Positions 24,798 through 35,895 are shown, counted from the first letter of the stretch. The stretch is 64,000 nucleotides of DNA from Sorghum bicolor (GCF_000003195.3 NC_012872.2:3658001-3722000), one strand, 5' to 3'. Notes: a model not told the origin generated them from the sequence alone. Numbers and translations: made by a program.

Positions 24798-25037
24798 TGG
24801 CCTCCATATTATGGTGAGGACTACGTGCCTTATCCGGATCTAAGAAAGGTAGGGAAGGGAAGGAGGAAGAAGAAGCGACTGAAAGGCGATATGGACAATA
24901 TGAAAGGTTATGGCGATGACATGTATGGTGGCGGTGACTTCAACGAAGAACGTGCGCAGAACCTATGCAGCATTTGCAAGAAACCTGGTCATAACGCTAG
25001 ATTTCATAGGAGGGGTAGACAAGAGGTTGTTTATTAA
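24798..25037 (+). pseudogene. Detached zinc-knuckle tail of the transposase
   Basis: In the same frame as the transposase and directly after its TAG, 79 codons encode the normal MuDR C terminus: WPPYYGEDYVPYPDL, a basic GKGRRKKKRLKG stretch, and the knuckle CSICKKPGHNARFH. The knuckle has His where the last Cys of CX2CX4HX4C is usual. The stop could have arisen from CAG by a C-to-T change. Read-through or an internal start near 24825 could still make this segment, but nothing in the sequence shows that it does. Confidence 0.7.
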
Positions 25038-25172
25038 TCTTTGTGCTTATCAAAATTCTTAGTAATCATGCATTTATGTTATTTGTCTTCAAATTTACTT
25101 GCTTTGTCTTATTACTAATGTTAATAATTGTACTAATGTTGTTTATTTCATTTTTGAAACAGGCGGGCTACG

Positions 25173-27928
25173 ATGGCGGCGCGGGCACCTCATCCCCGCT
25201 TTAGCCTCATTGAGGCGGACTACGACAAGGACCACCGGGCCAAGGCCTTGTCGGAGCAGCAGAGGCCGTTGTGTGTGCTTCGTGGTCGCACGCACCACGT
25301 ACACAGCTGGAACGAGCGATACGCGCCGTACATTCGTCGTGCAGGCTTTCTTGAGATCGTCCGGGTCTACAACAGTGGACTTCCCACTCTAGACCCTGCA
25401 GTTCTTACTGCTTTTGTTGACAGGTAACATAGCATTTTACATTACTTTAATTTGTTTGTTAAATATGTGCCCTCAAATAATTGATATACACAACATTATA
25501 ACGATGCAGGTGGAGACCAGAGACGCACACCTTCCACACACCTTGTGGAGAAATGACTATCACATTGCAGGATGTGAAGATGATATTGTGTTTGAGTTTG
25601 TCTGGTCATCCGGTGACTGGGGTCGTCGATGAGTCTACTTGGCTAGACTTGGTACAGGAGTTTTGTGGCAGGCGGCCATCAGATGCTGAAGTTAAAGGCA
25701 CCAAGTAAGTTCATATTTGAGTCCCATTGAAATTACTAATACAACCGTTTTAGATACATCTATATTTATACAATATTGGTTTACTGGTAATTGCAGGAAG
25801 ACCTCAGGAGTCTCGACGTCTTGGATTACGCAGAACTTTGGTGCAGGACCACCGCCTGATGCTCCAGATCATGAGGTGGAGATGTATGCAAAGGTGTGGT
25901 TGTGGCACTTCATGGGGGGTTTCTTGTTCCCTGATTCCTCAGGAGACAGCATCAGCTGGATTTTCCTGAGGATCCTTATGCAGCCACTGGACAACATTGC
26001 CGGCTACAGTTGGGGTACCGCGGTGCTTGCATGGACATACCGTCAGCTTTGCCAGGCCTGTCGTCGCCAGTCTTCGAATGGAAACCTAGGTGGCTGCTCA
26101 TATCTACTTCAGGTTTGGATTTGGGAGCGTTTTCCAGTTGGAAGGCCCACTAAACCTCCGGGTTTGCCTGTAAGTGCATTTGCTATTTCGATTTGTTCAT
26201 AACACTTAAGGCATTTGTGACATTATGTTTGTGTTAATTGCAGGTATGGGTGCATGAAGATGTTGGACCCACCGCCCTTTTCCTCTGGACAGATGCTAAG
26301 GTAGTCAGGGGCGAAGCAGACAGGAGGTACAGGCAGTACACTGACGAGCTAGACGTGTTGACACACAACTACGTAAGTTCAATTCACTTTTAGTACTAAA
26401 TGCACTATTAATGCGTTTTATTTTGAAATACTAAAAATAAGTTTACAAATTTTGCAGGTCACATGGTCACCGTGGTCTCGGTGGGAGCTAGAGGGGTACC
26501 TTAGTCCACGCTGCGAGGAGGAGGATAGCGATTGGCTTTACGATGGCCCACTCATCTTCTTCCACGTGGTCGAGATGCACTACCCTTGCAGGGTTTACAG
26601 ACAGTTCGGGAGGCTGCAGGGGATTCCACCGCTGTATTCCACAAACGCTGAGCTGCATAGGTATGATGGCACTTTGTTTGTTTCCATTAACTGGCTCGTT
26701 GCTAATGCAATATATTTTTGCAGGATTGATCGTAGGTTCCGGTCCACGCAAAAGGATTGGGCGGTCAGGCACGATGCACATTTGCAGACTTGGTATCACA
26801 GGCAGGTTCCCCTCGTCAACTCACTACCACCGCACGACCCGGCCAGATGGATGGAGTACCTACAGTGGCTGCACCGGAGTACGAGGACTCATATCATGGT
26901 CCCGTACACCAACACCCCTGCAGATGAGGGTGGTGAGGATGACATCGCCGATGCGTTCGACGAGGCGCAAAGGGTTGACAAACAGGTTCTTAGGGCCCCC
27001 TTAAATAGATATGTGGTAAGTACCTTGGACTTTCATGTATTATTTGATGTTTATGGCACAACAGTTGTCCAAATGATCGAGTTAATGTTGTGTGTGATGT
27101 TGTAGTCACAACAGTTGTCTAACTACTCCGAGGAAGCTAGTAGGCAACTGTTCCGGAGTAGAGACGACAAGAGCAACCCTCTTCGCAGCTTTGTGAAGGT
27201 ACTTTCGATAAAAAAATTCATTATTACAAAGCAATTACAACTGAATAATGCATGTTGTCATTTTAACCTGCAGAAAATCAAAAAGGGCTGCAAGAAGTTA
27301 GCGGCTAAGCTGAGCTGTGCAGACACGACATATGCGCCTCCGTTGCACCCCATGTTGTCTAGGAGCCAGACGGCCTCGATGTCCACCAGAGCTACTTCGG
27401 CTAGGGCCGCTTCCTCCTCTGTACGTACTCCGCAGTACACAGGGAAGGGTCCAGCGGACGTGGACGATGACGACGAGGCCCTTCAGTACTCCACGACTAG
27501 TGGCGACGACGACGACGACGAGTTACAGTGGGAGTTCACCAGTCACGAGGAGATGGGTACCTCACAGCTAGGCGGTGCTCCTATTGGTACACAGGGGGTG
27601 GAGTACACACAGGAGGAGTACACACAAGGGGTGGAGTACACACAGGGGGTGGAGTACACACAGGAGGAGTACACACACGTCGAGCACCAGGTGCCTATGC
27701 TGTGCTTTTACTTTTCTATATTTGCATGATTCAAAAATTAAAATTGCTCATTAGGGTGCTTGTTTGCAGGGTACTTCGTCCACACAGGAGATGGAGCGTG
27801 TCCATAGGCGGCAGCGCGAGAGGCAGCGGCGAGACCGCACGGACGTGGGGTGGACAAGCAACGTGGTGCCTACCAATCCTAGGAGGCGACGGAAGCCGCG
27901 AAACCGCTACACCCCTGGCGATGATTAG
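25173..27928 (+). CDS. Plant mobile domain (PMD, aminotransferase-like) protein carried by the MULE
   Basis: Nine exons join in frame to 703 residues: 25173-25423, 25510-25704, 25797-26169, 26244-26372, 26458-26660, 26724-27015, 27106-27198, 27274-27690 and 27770-27928. All introns are short GT-AG. The first 450 or so residues match the PMD family (MAIN/MAIL1-like) by motifs such as FHTPCGEMTITLQDV, LWHFMGGFLFPD and GGCSYLLQVWIWERFP. PMD proteins are known both as host regulators of silencing and gene expression and as cargo of Gypsy and MuDR elements. After a Ser/Thr-rich region come an acidic stretch (DDDDEALQYS), repeats of GVEYTQ/EEYTQ (about residues 600-640) and a basic tail. Unlike its two neighbours in the element, it has no stop or frameshift. 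Confidence 0.85.
27594..27680 (+). repeat. In-frame YTQ minisatellite in the PMD gene
   Basis: Units of 15-18 bp built on GTGGAGTACACACAG and GAGGAGTACACACAG are repeated about five times and encode GVEYTQ and EEYTQ. The number of units is likely to vary between copies. Confidence 0.7.
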
Positions 27929-28171
27929 ATTATACATGTTTAGCAGTTGGGACTTGTCATGTAGTACCTGTGACATATTGTTATTTCCAGCACGTTGGTA
28001 ACTGACATATTTCTAGATATTTGATGTACCTTTTTTAAGCATTAGTGAGAATTATTTAAGTTGTTCGTTCTAAAGTATCTTTGGTATTTACGTAAAAATC
28101 TCAGTCTTGCCAAACCAGCTGCGAACCAGGACAATCGGTTAACAAAAACCGAACAAAGACACTGCAGCAAA

Positions 28172-28299
28172 GGTTCTGGCCAATTTCTGGCTACCCCGCC
28201 ATGGCTGGGGGCGGGTTAGGGGTACCCCGCCATGGGGCATGGCGGGGTACCCCTAACCCGCCCCAGCCATGGCGGGGTAGCCAGAAATTGGCCAGAACC
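28172..28299. repeat. Central palindrome of the MULE (about 62-bp stem, 3-nt loop)
   Basis: The left arm 28172-28234 and right arm 28238-28299 are inverted copies that differ only by one extra G in the left arm. The loop is GGG. The arms contain the same CCCCGCCATGG modules and the phrase GGGGTACCCC that occur in the terminal repeats. The structure lies between the stop codons of the two convergent genes, so read-through from either side would transcribe a long hairpin. Confidence 0.9.
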
Positions 28300-28583
28300 C
28301 CATGTACCTTTCATGGCACTAATCAAAGTGACTTCCTCTATTGCTTTTTAAATATTACACAAAAAAATAGCACCTAAACACGCAAGAAACAAAACTTTTA
28401 ATTGTTATATTAGTTAAACATATTAGAAAATCTTTTTAAATTGTTATGTTAGTTAAACATTCTGACAGCTGTGGACTTTGGCGAGGAGCGATCAAATTGA
28501 AATACGTCGGAGTACAAATTATTACATGACAAGTTTCATAGTACAAAAGTCTCATCCCTAAGCCACTCACATACATTACCACA

Positions 28584-30476
28584 TCAATCAAACTGCGTGC
28601 ACCACTGCGTAAGCAACTCGTCCTCGGACTCCCAATCGTCCACTACAGCCTCCTTACCCATGCTCGCCTCCGCTGCCTTGGCCTCACTAGCCTGTCTCTC
28701 GTAGTAAGCTGCCTCCGCCTCTTCTGCCGCCTGAGAGTATAACTGTCCCTCTTCCTCGGTCATGTCTGTTGGCCACCATGAGTCGTAGACCGATGTCTTC
28801 TGGTTGTGGTATGCAGCCTCACCCTCCTCTGAGGCACCGACAGGCATCGGCCCTGACGCCTCACCCTCCTCTGCAAGACGAAGTAGGTCGCCTATCCTTC
28901 CCATTTCATAGTCATGCTCCTCCTGAGGGTACCCCAATTCCTCGGCAAGACGAATGAGGTCGCCTATCCTTCCGGTGTCGTCGTCTTCCTCCGCCTCGGC
29001 CTCCTCTTCGACCACAATCGGACGGCTAGCAGTGCCACCAACTGCACCGTCCCGCCCTAATATCATATTCTCCGCGTACTTAGCACGGCCCACATCTGCT
29101 TGCCAGTTTCCGGTGCATCCAATCTCTGTAAGTACAAAATTTAAAGAATTAATAACATATTCATTTCAGAGAAACAAACAGTTTCACTTTCAAAATTTAA
29201 ATGACTCACTAGCACATAATGAGGCAATAGTATCGTTCAAGCATTGCATCTCAACTCGCTCAGCCTCCTCCGCAGCCTTCCTTGCATGCTCTTCAGCCTT
29301 GCTTGCACGGTACTCCTCTATCTCCTTTTCCCTCTCCTCGGACCACTTCTTCCATGCAATACTCGCAGGGTTACGAACACGCAACTCCTGGGCGAATGCA
29401 AGCATTTTCTTCTTATGGTCCTTCACAAAATCAGTGACGTAGTTTGCAGGATAACCTCTCGTCTTGCGAACTGCTACTCTTGCCTTATATTCATCTTTGA
29501 ACTTAAACACATCATCAGATGATTCTCATTTGCATTTCTGAGTGCTCTGTTACGGGAAATATATGAATACAAAGTTAGCGTACAAAAACAAATATATGAG
29601 TATAGTAGTACTAAATGTGCACAGTCCTAGCAAACCTCATCATAGTCGATCATGTGGCCACAGAAGTGGCCAATCCCAAGACCTGAAGGAACTAGGCCGT
29701 AGCTAGCTTCAACACCACATTTGCACATCACGGGAGGCGCAATAGACCTCCGCTTCTTCTTCCACTCTGGAACCTCCTCCTGCTTCTCAGGCTCTGGCCA
29801 ATGGCTCTTTGGACCATAGATCCACTCCTTGAAACGGCACTTTCGAAAACCACGATCCTACAAAAAGAACACATTAGAACACACATATACCAACTGAAAT
29901 TTTAAGATTGAATCAAAACTTACTTCACGCCGCAGAGGACAAACAAACTCTAGTTCATTCCGTGGATTTATCACGGCTTGTTCTCCGCAATGACACTTCG
30001 GAGGATCCTCGAGCCGCCGTGCAGAGGCGACGGCCTTCTCTTCCTCCGTCATAGGAGGAGGGTTAGGGGGGGCGGAACCCAGCGAGTAAACAACTCACGT
30101 TTGCAATGATCAACGCCGGGGTAGAAAAGCAGAATTTTTGGGTCAAACTTGTCCGGCCCGTCGATCCATTGGAAGAAAAAGCACCGGAAGTAGGGCTACA
30201 AAAGAGTTTCAATTGTCTCATTGGGAATAAAAACATAAAAAACCAATAAGAAAAATAAAGGGCACAGTGACTTACGCTATAACTATAACAAGTATAGAAG
30301 CAACGTGCCGCAGTATCCGGATGTCTCGACTGGCTCACGTGTGCCGGATGTCCACAATCACAGTTAGGAATAGGTTCCTCGGGAGGCACGGGGGCATCCT
30401 TGCAAGACACATCGGGGTACAACTCTCTAGGACGACCCTTTTTTCGCCAAATCGACTCACGATACGAGTCCTCCAT
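28584..30476 (-). pseudogene. Triple Cys-rich (GRF-like zinc) module protein of the MULE, with frameshift and nonsense codon
   Basis: Five exons can be traced: 30476-30276, 30195-29924, 29857-29636, 29546-29210 and 29125-28584. They correspond to about 524 residues. Three similar modules follow each other, each with C-x-C-G, two later cysteines and an aromatic W/F-containing end: NCDCGHPAHV with PYFRCFFFQWIDGP, KCHCGEQAV with KCRFKEWIYGP, and MCKCGVEAS with FCGHMIDYDE. A coiled, Glu/Ala/Arg-rich part and an acidic tail follow. This resembles GRF-type zinc-finger proteins often carried in grass transposons. Two lesions are visible: a 7-C run near 30066-30072 (minus strand) that is one base short for the frame to continue, and an in-frame TGA at 29528-29526. 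A different splice choice could hide one of them. Confidence 0.6.
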
Positions 30477-30847
30477 CTAAATACGCGAAAATAATTCAAC
30501 ACAAATCACATAACTAAACAAAGTAACGTAACAAGAGACTTACTAAACATATTAAAAATAAACAATTGAAGTTATTTAAACTATGAAAACGTAAAGGTTG
30601 TAAGAAATTTACCTTCTCCAAACGAGGGGTGGCCGAAAAATCAACCGTGGAGAACGACGAGATGGGGAATACGCAGCGGAGAGGGACGCCGAGGCGGGGC
30701 AATGGGGGTGAAGGACGACGCGGAGGGGCACCGGAGAAGAGCGGAGCTCGGGTGTGAGAGAGGGAGAGAAAGAGAGACCCTCGGGCTGAGTGAGGGAGAG
30801 AAATGAGAGAAAGATGGCCGTTCGGCCGGCTAAGTAGGGCGCGGGCA

Positions 30848-31105
30848 TACCCCGCCATGATCCACGGCGGGGTACCCCTACCCCGCCATGATCCACGGCG
30901 GGGTCCACGTCAGCCCACTTTAGCCACGAGTGCCATGCAAATGCCACGTGGCAGGGTGTACCCCGCCACCATGCATGGCGGGGTCCAGTGATTTTGCCCC
31001 GCCATGCATGGTGGCGGGGCCAAACGGCCTAGATTTGAAATTTTTTTCAAAAACGTGTCAAAATTGAAATTTGTTTTAAAAATGGGCTAAAAATAAAAAA
31101 AAATT
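30848..31105 (-). repeat. Right terminal inverted repeat of the MULE
   Basis: This is the inverted match of the left end, with outer AAAAATAAAAAAAAATT and inner CCCCGCCATGCATGGTGGCG. Two tandem copies of ACCCCGCCATGATCCACGGC lie on its inner side. Confidence 0.85.
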
Positions 31106-31114
31106 CCTGGGGCG
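31106..31114. repeat. Right 9-bp target-site duplication of the MULE
   Basis: An exact copy of CCTGGGGCG at 21275-21283. Confidence 0.9.
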
Positions 31115-31300
31115 AACCATTTGTTTCTGGCTTGTCGTGTGGTCGTTTCGGCGCGGCCCCGGGATCGCGTACCAGCAGCACCCGCCCTTCTCGTGCGGGT
31201 GCGGCCGTGCCCCTCCCAGTCGTGTGCTCTCTTATCCGCGCCGCATTCTCCCTTCCACTCAGAAACCCCCGCACCCTCTAAACCCTCACCACCGGCCACC
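31115..31300 (+). promoter_or_regulatory. Short remaining upstream region of RH39
   Basis: Only 186 bp separate the MULE target duplication from the RH39 start codon. The stretch is GC-rich and C/T-rich near the gene, like a 5' UTR. No TATA box is seen. The natural promoter must be this short piece, the MULE end, or DNA displaced 9.8 kb upstream. Confidence 0.5.
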
Positions 31301-34300
31301 ATGGCGATGGCCGGCGCCGCCGCCGCCGGTCGCTGCCTCCTGCTCTCCCGCCCGTCCCCTTTCCGGCTCCGCCTCCTCCGCGCCGCCCTCTCCACCGCTG
31401 CCCCCACCATCGGCCCCACCTCCACTCCCGCTCCCCCTCCGCGGCACGAGCTCCTCCTCGAGCGCCTCCGCCTCCGCCACCTCAAGGACGCCTCCTCCTC
31501 CCCCGGCGCCCCGGCGCCCGCCTCGCGGGGCGCGGAGCGGAGCTCGCAGCAGGGAAAGGGGAAGAGGGTCGAGGCCGCGGAGAGCTTCGAGGAGCTCGGC
31601 CTTGGGGAGGAGGTGATGGCCGCTCTCGGGGAGATGGGCATCTCCAAGCCCACGGAGATCCAGTGCGTTGGTGTGCCGGCGGTGCTGGCCGGCACCAGCG
31701 TCGTGCTCGGCTCCCACACTGGCTCTGGGAAGACGCTGGCCTACTTGCTCCCTCTTGTTCAGGTGCTTCCTTCTTTTTCAGTATGGTGGTATATATATGC
31801 AGTGTGTAACTTCATACAGTACATTGTAAAATAACTGTGAAAGAAAGATCAAATTGCACTGCATTACCTGTTATCGAAGTAGATTTGTTTCCATTAAAAG
31901 GGAAGACAATTCACTTGATGCATTAGAAAGCACCATTTCCTTGGATAGAGACCTTCTCCATTAGTTCCAGGAAAATTGGTAGAAGTAACTTGTTTTCAGT
32001 TCAACGATTTCTTGATGGCTGCTTGCTAATCTACTGTATCGCCTAGGCTTAGGGAAAAAAGTGTATAACCCATGTGGGTCATCTTGATTACGCCATTGGA
32101 TGCAACCTGATTGGAGTTAAACCAAGCAGATTTTCTTTCACCAAACTAGAAATTAGGAAATAGGGATTCTCTCTTGGTTATGCCTGTTAATCCGGATACA
32201 CATAACAAAATGGATTGATAACCAAACTAACTATGGCATTCCTATTTTATAGCTACTTCGGCGTGATGAAGCAATGCTGGGGATATCAATGAAGCCAAGG
32301 CGGCCAAGAGCAGTAGTACTCTGCCCCACTAGGGAGCTCACTGAGCAGGTCGGCCATGGTTGCAAATTATTTTGGAACAATGATGTTACCTGGGTAACTA
32401 AATTATAGTAGTATTAATTCATGCAAATTGATCAAATTACAGGTTTATCGAGTTGCAAAGTCTATCAGCCATCATGCACGTTTTCGGTCAACGATGGTTA
32501 GTGGAGGCACCCGTCTAAGGCCCCAGGAAGATTCTTTGAACATGCCCGTTGATATGGTTGTTGGTACTCCTGGAAGGATTCTTGATCATATCAAGGATGG
32601 TAACATGGTTTATGGCGATATTAAGTATCTGGTATGTTATTAAGTTTGTGCTTATATTTATTACCATTTTGTAACATATTCACTGTTCTCATAATCGTCT
32701 TGTTTTGATTTTCTTGTTCCGCATTTGAAGGTTCTGGATGAGGCAGATACAATGTTTGATCAAGGCTTTGGACCAGACATACGGAAGTTCCTTGCTCCAT
32801 TGAAGAATCGTGCTGCAAAGCCTGGTGATCAAGGTTTCCAAACAGTATTAGTCACTGCCACTATGACAAAGGTTTTATGATCATCAAACATCCTTCCCTT
32901 GAAATCTATCTGATCCTCTGATTTCAATTCATATATGCATACTTGGTTAGGACGCATTGCTAATTTTATTAGACTGTTATGTATGGGTGCACCTTTAAAG
33001 TGTCTTGCTTGTTGCATCAATTAGCATTTAAGTACAAAGAAATCTCTAGACTTTTGATAAATCTTTTGATCTCTTCAGTTTGCAGTACTGACACTTCAAA
33101 TATATATATGTTGTTTTATTATTTGTTTTTGTGTATTTTGACCCCTTTCTTCCTACTCTTTTACTGCAGGCTGTGCAAAAGTTGATTGATGAGGAATTTG
33201 AAGGTATTGTCCATTTGCGGACATCATCATTTCAAAAGAGAGTTTCAACAGCACGGCATGACTTTATCAAACTTTCTGGAGCAGAAAACAAACTTGAGGC
33301 TCTTCTGCAGGTTGTGGAAACTCTTATTTCCCCTTCCCTCCTGCGCACATATATCTGTCTTTCCGTACACTCTAGTTTAGAACTTGACAGTTGTATACAA
33401 AACCCTCAAAACTGGTTTTATATATAATTATATATGCATTCTCCACTTATTGTTATTTTTTTGTCAGTACAGTAATGTAGCTATGTTAGATGGATGGATT
33501 GATGATTCAAATTTCCAATTGACAATTGTTGTGAAAATGTGAAGTGAATGAAATATAACCACATTATTGCATTTGCATCTGGAATTCAATTAATGGAGTA
33601 ATCTTTTCTCAAATTGTCATTGGTAGCTAGTTTGGGTGATTGGATCAGTCGTTCTTTGCTTGCCACAACAATTAGTGAAGTTGTATTTTGCCTTATGTGG
33701 ATTTCAATATCGAATGTGCATAGTCGGGAGCTGGTAGCCATTTTTTTTCTTTTTTTTTTGAACAGGTCAGTAGGGGAGCCTCCTACCTTTTTTTCCATTA
33801 AATGAAAGAATATTAGAATTGCAATGTGCACCTTTTCTAGAATATCAAATTTTGAGATAACAAAGAACTTTATTTCATATAGGTTCTTGAGCCAAGCTTG
33901 GCAAAGGGAAACAAAGTTATGGTGTTCTGCAATACTTTGAATTCAAGTCGTGCAGTGGACCATTTTCTAACTGAAAATCAGATATCCACTGTTAACTATC
34001 ATGGAGAGGTTCCAGCTGAAGAGAGGTTTGTTGTATTCTTTTTTACTCTGTTCTGTCTTTTTATGTATTATATGATATATATATGACTTCATATTTATGA
34101 GATCCAATAATCAAATATAGAGTTGAGAACCTGAACAAATTCCGTAATGAAGAGGGGGACTGCCCAACATTAGTATGCACTGATCTGGCAGCTAGAGGCC
34201 TGGACCTGGATGTTGACCATGTCATCATGTTTGACTTCCCATCAAATTCGGTATGTTGTGCTGCCTGTATGTTCTTTGTGTTTGCATTTACTCCCATCAC

Positions 34301-35895
34301 AGTGTTTTTTATGCAGTCTTTGTGGTGATTCTTGTGTTTTTAGATTGACTACCTTCACAGAACTGGAAGAACTGCACGCATGGGAGCCAAAGGTATAAAC
34401 AATTCTTAGCTATAACTGAACATATGTACTTGCCCTTTATTGTTACCTTGCTAATCTTGTTACATTCTGTGCATATTCTCTCATATTTTATCATGATCTC
34501 ATTGCAAACTAGAAACTAGCTTCATTGGAACTTAGGCTACCAACTGTCCATCTCAGTGTCTTCATCGCAGAGAGACCTTGCTGTTCTTTTAGTAACAGGA
34601 ATATAATAGTAAACTGAACAGGATTATACTTACAAAAGGGATGGGATAGACTATAGAGGGGATTTGAATATTTGGGTTTCCTAAAACAAAACGTTATGTG
34701 ATTTTGTGTCAAGTAGTGAGCAATGATTTCAGGTCGACTGGTCAAAGCTGGTCGCTCTAGGACCGACCAGGCGATTAATCGAGATTAATCGTCGACCAGG
34801 GCGATTAATCGCCCTGGTCGACCCTGGTCGTCCACTTCGTCCAGCTATTTCAGGGCATATATGCCTATATATATACCTCTATATATACTATATAATATAC
34901 ACAATCAAGCTAGCGACTACATTAGTGTTTAGATAGTGAATTACTTGTGGGAGTTGGTTTCTTCTCTTTTCTGCACTGTCCAGAGGTCCATATTGCTGTC
35001 CCAAACCCCCCCTGCAGCCCCTCTACTCTATCTAAACCCTAACAGGCCAAAAACTTAAAGCCCATTAGCCCAGTCCCAGTTAGAAAAGGCCCAAAAAAAC
35101 AGAAGCCTGGTCGTCCATCTTACCTGGTCGTCCGATTAATCGCGATTAATCGGACGACCAGCTTTCTGGTTGAACTATTCGAGTCGGACCTCCTAATCGA
35201 ATCCTAGGAGCGACCTGGACGATTAATCGCGATTATGGACGACCTGAAATCATTTAGTGAGATGGCTTACCAACAGGTCCTGGGTTTGTCACTTGTGTAG
35301 ATGCACAAACAGTAGTCTGTACCAGGGTGATCTTCGGACAGGCAGCAGTTACACATTGCATGTTTCCTGTGTCTAATCACGCATCCTCGTGGTCATCCTT
35401 AATGCAGGGAAAGTTACAAGCATTGTGGCTAAGAAGGACGTAGCTTTAGCTACACGGATCGAAGAGGCCATGAAGAAAAATGAGAGCTTGGAAGCTCTGA
35501 CGACTAACAATGTTAGAAGGGCAGCCAGCCCGCAGAGTGTGAGCACCAAAGGAAGGCCCTCAAGGTTGGTTAAGACTTCAAATGCTCTTAAAGTTGTCAA
35601 TCAGAAGGGTAGAAGGGGGGTTGCGCTATCTAGCAAGTCATCCCGGACTCCCAAGGATACAACTTCAACCCGAAGGCGCTCACCGCTGAAGAGCCAGGCC
35701 AAGACAACAAAATCGGCAGCCCCGCGGAAAGCCAAGCCGTTGAAACCTTCTCAGAGCAGCACAAAGGCCTCGAAGAGCAAAGCAAAACCTGAGGGTCGAA
35801 GATCAAAGAGTGATGCTCTGAACAAGCTCGGAACTAAGCTCAGTGTGGTCGGATTCAGAGGACGCAGCTCAGGCAAATCAGCACAATCTTCATAA
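31301..35895 (+). CDS. RH39: DEAD-box ATP-dependent RNA helicase, RH39-like (chloroplast)
   Basis: RH39 acts in chloroplast ribosome biogenesis; the Arabidopsis homologue is needed for the 23S rRNA 'hidden break'. Nine exons join in frame to 612 residues: 31301-31762, 32253-32348, 32443-32631, 32731-32871, 33170-33310, 33883-34025, 34121-34250, 34344-34392 and 35408-35895. A Ser/Arg/Pro-rich N terminus looks like a transit peptide. All core motifs are present: Q motif (SKPTEIQ), Walker A (GSHTGSGKT, from residue 137), [16 protein letters not shown] at 252-255, VTATMTK (TAT instead of SAT), [13 protein letters not shown] and [10 protein letters not shown]. The C-terminal exon is basic and Ser/Lys-rich, a possible RNA-binding tail. 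Intron 8 holds a hAT-like element. Confidence 0.93.
34721..35253. mobile_element. hAT-like non-autonomous element in RH39 intron 8
   Basis: The ends CAATGATTTCAGGTCG and CGACCTGAAATCAT are inverted repeats, flanked by TAGTGAG on both sides (7 of 8 bp match when extended). The interior is full of CGATTAATCG palindromes, with perfect palindromes of 32 bp (34791-34822) and 38 bp (35124-35161). An 8-bp-class duplication fits hAT elements. No transposase is present. Confidence 0.6.

Larger units (their letters stand above)
21284..31105. mobile_element. Complete 9.8-kb Mutator-like element (MULE) carrying three genes
   Basis: Both ends begin with AATTTTTTTTTATTTTTAGC read inward and stay alike for roughly 150-250 bp, including the phrase CTAGGCCGTTTGGCCCCGCC and several GGCGGGG modules. 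A perfect 9-bp duplication flanks it. Inside are a MuDR-type transposase (22317-24797), a plant-mobile-domain gene (25173-27928) on the same strand, and a convergent zinc-module gene (30476-28584). The near identity of the ends and the perfect duplication suggest a fairly recent insertion. Coding lesions in two of the three genes suggest this copy is not fully autonomous. Confidence 0.9.

Noticed and set aside
27528..28001. Alternative frame across the last PMD exons
   Set aside because: It reads through an intron and in a different frame from the PMD exons. The spliced model ends properly at 27928.
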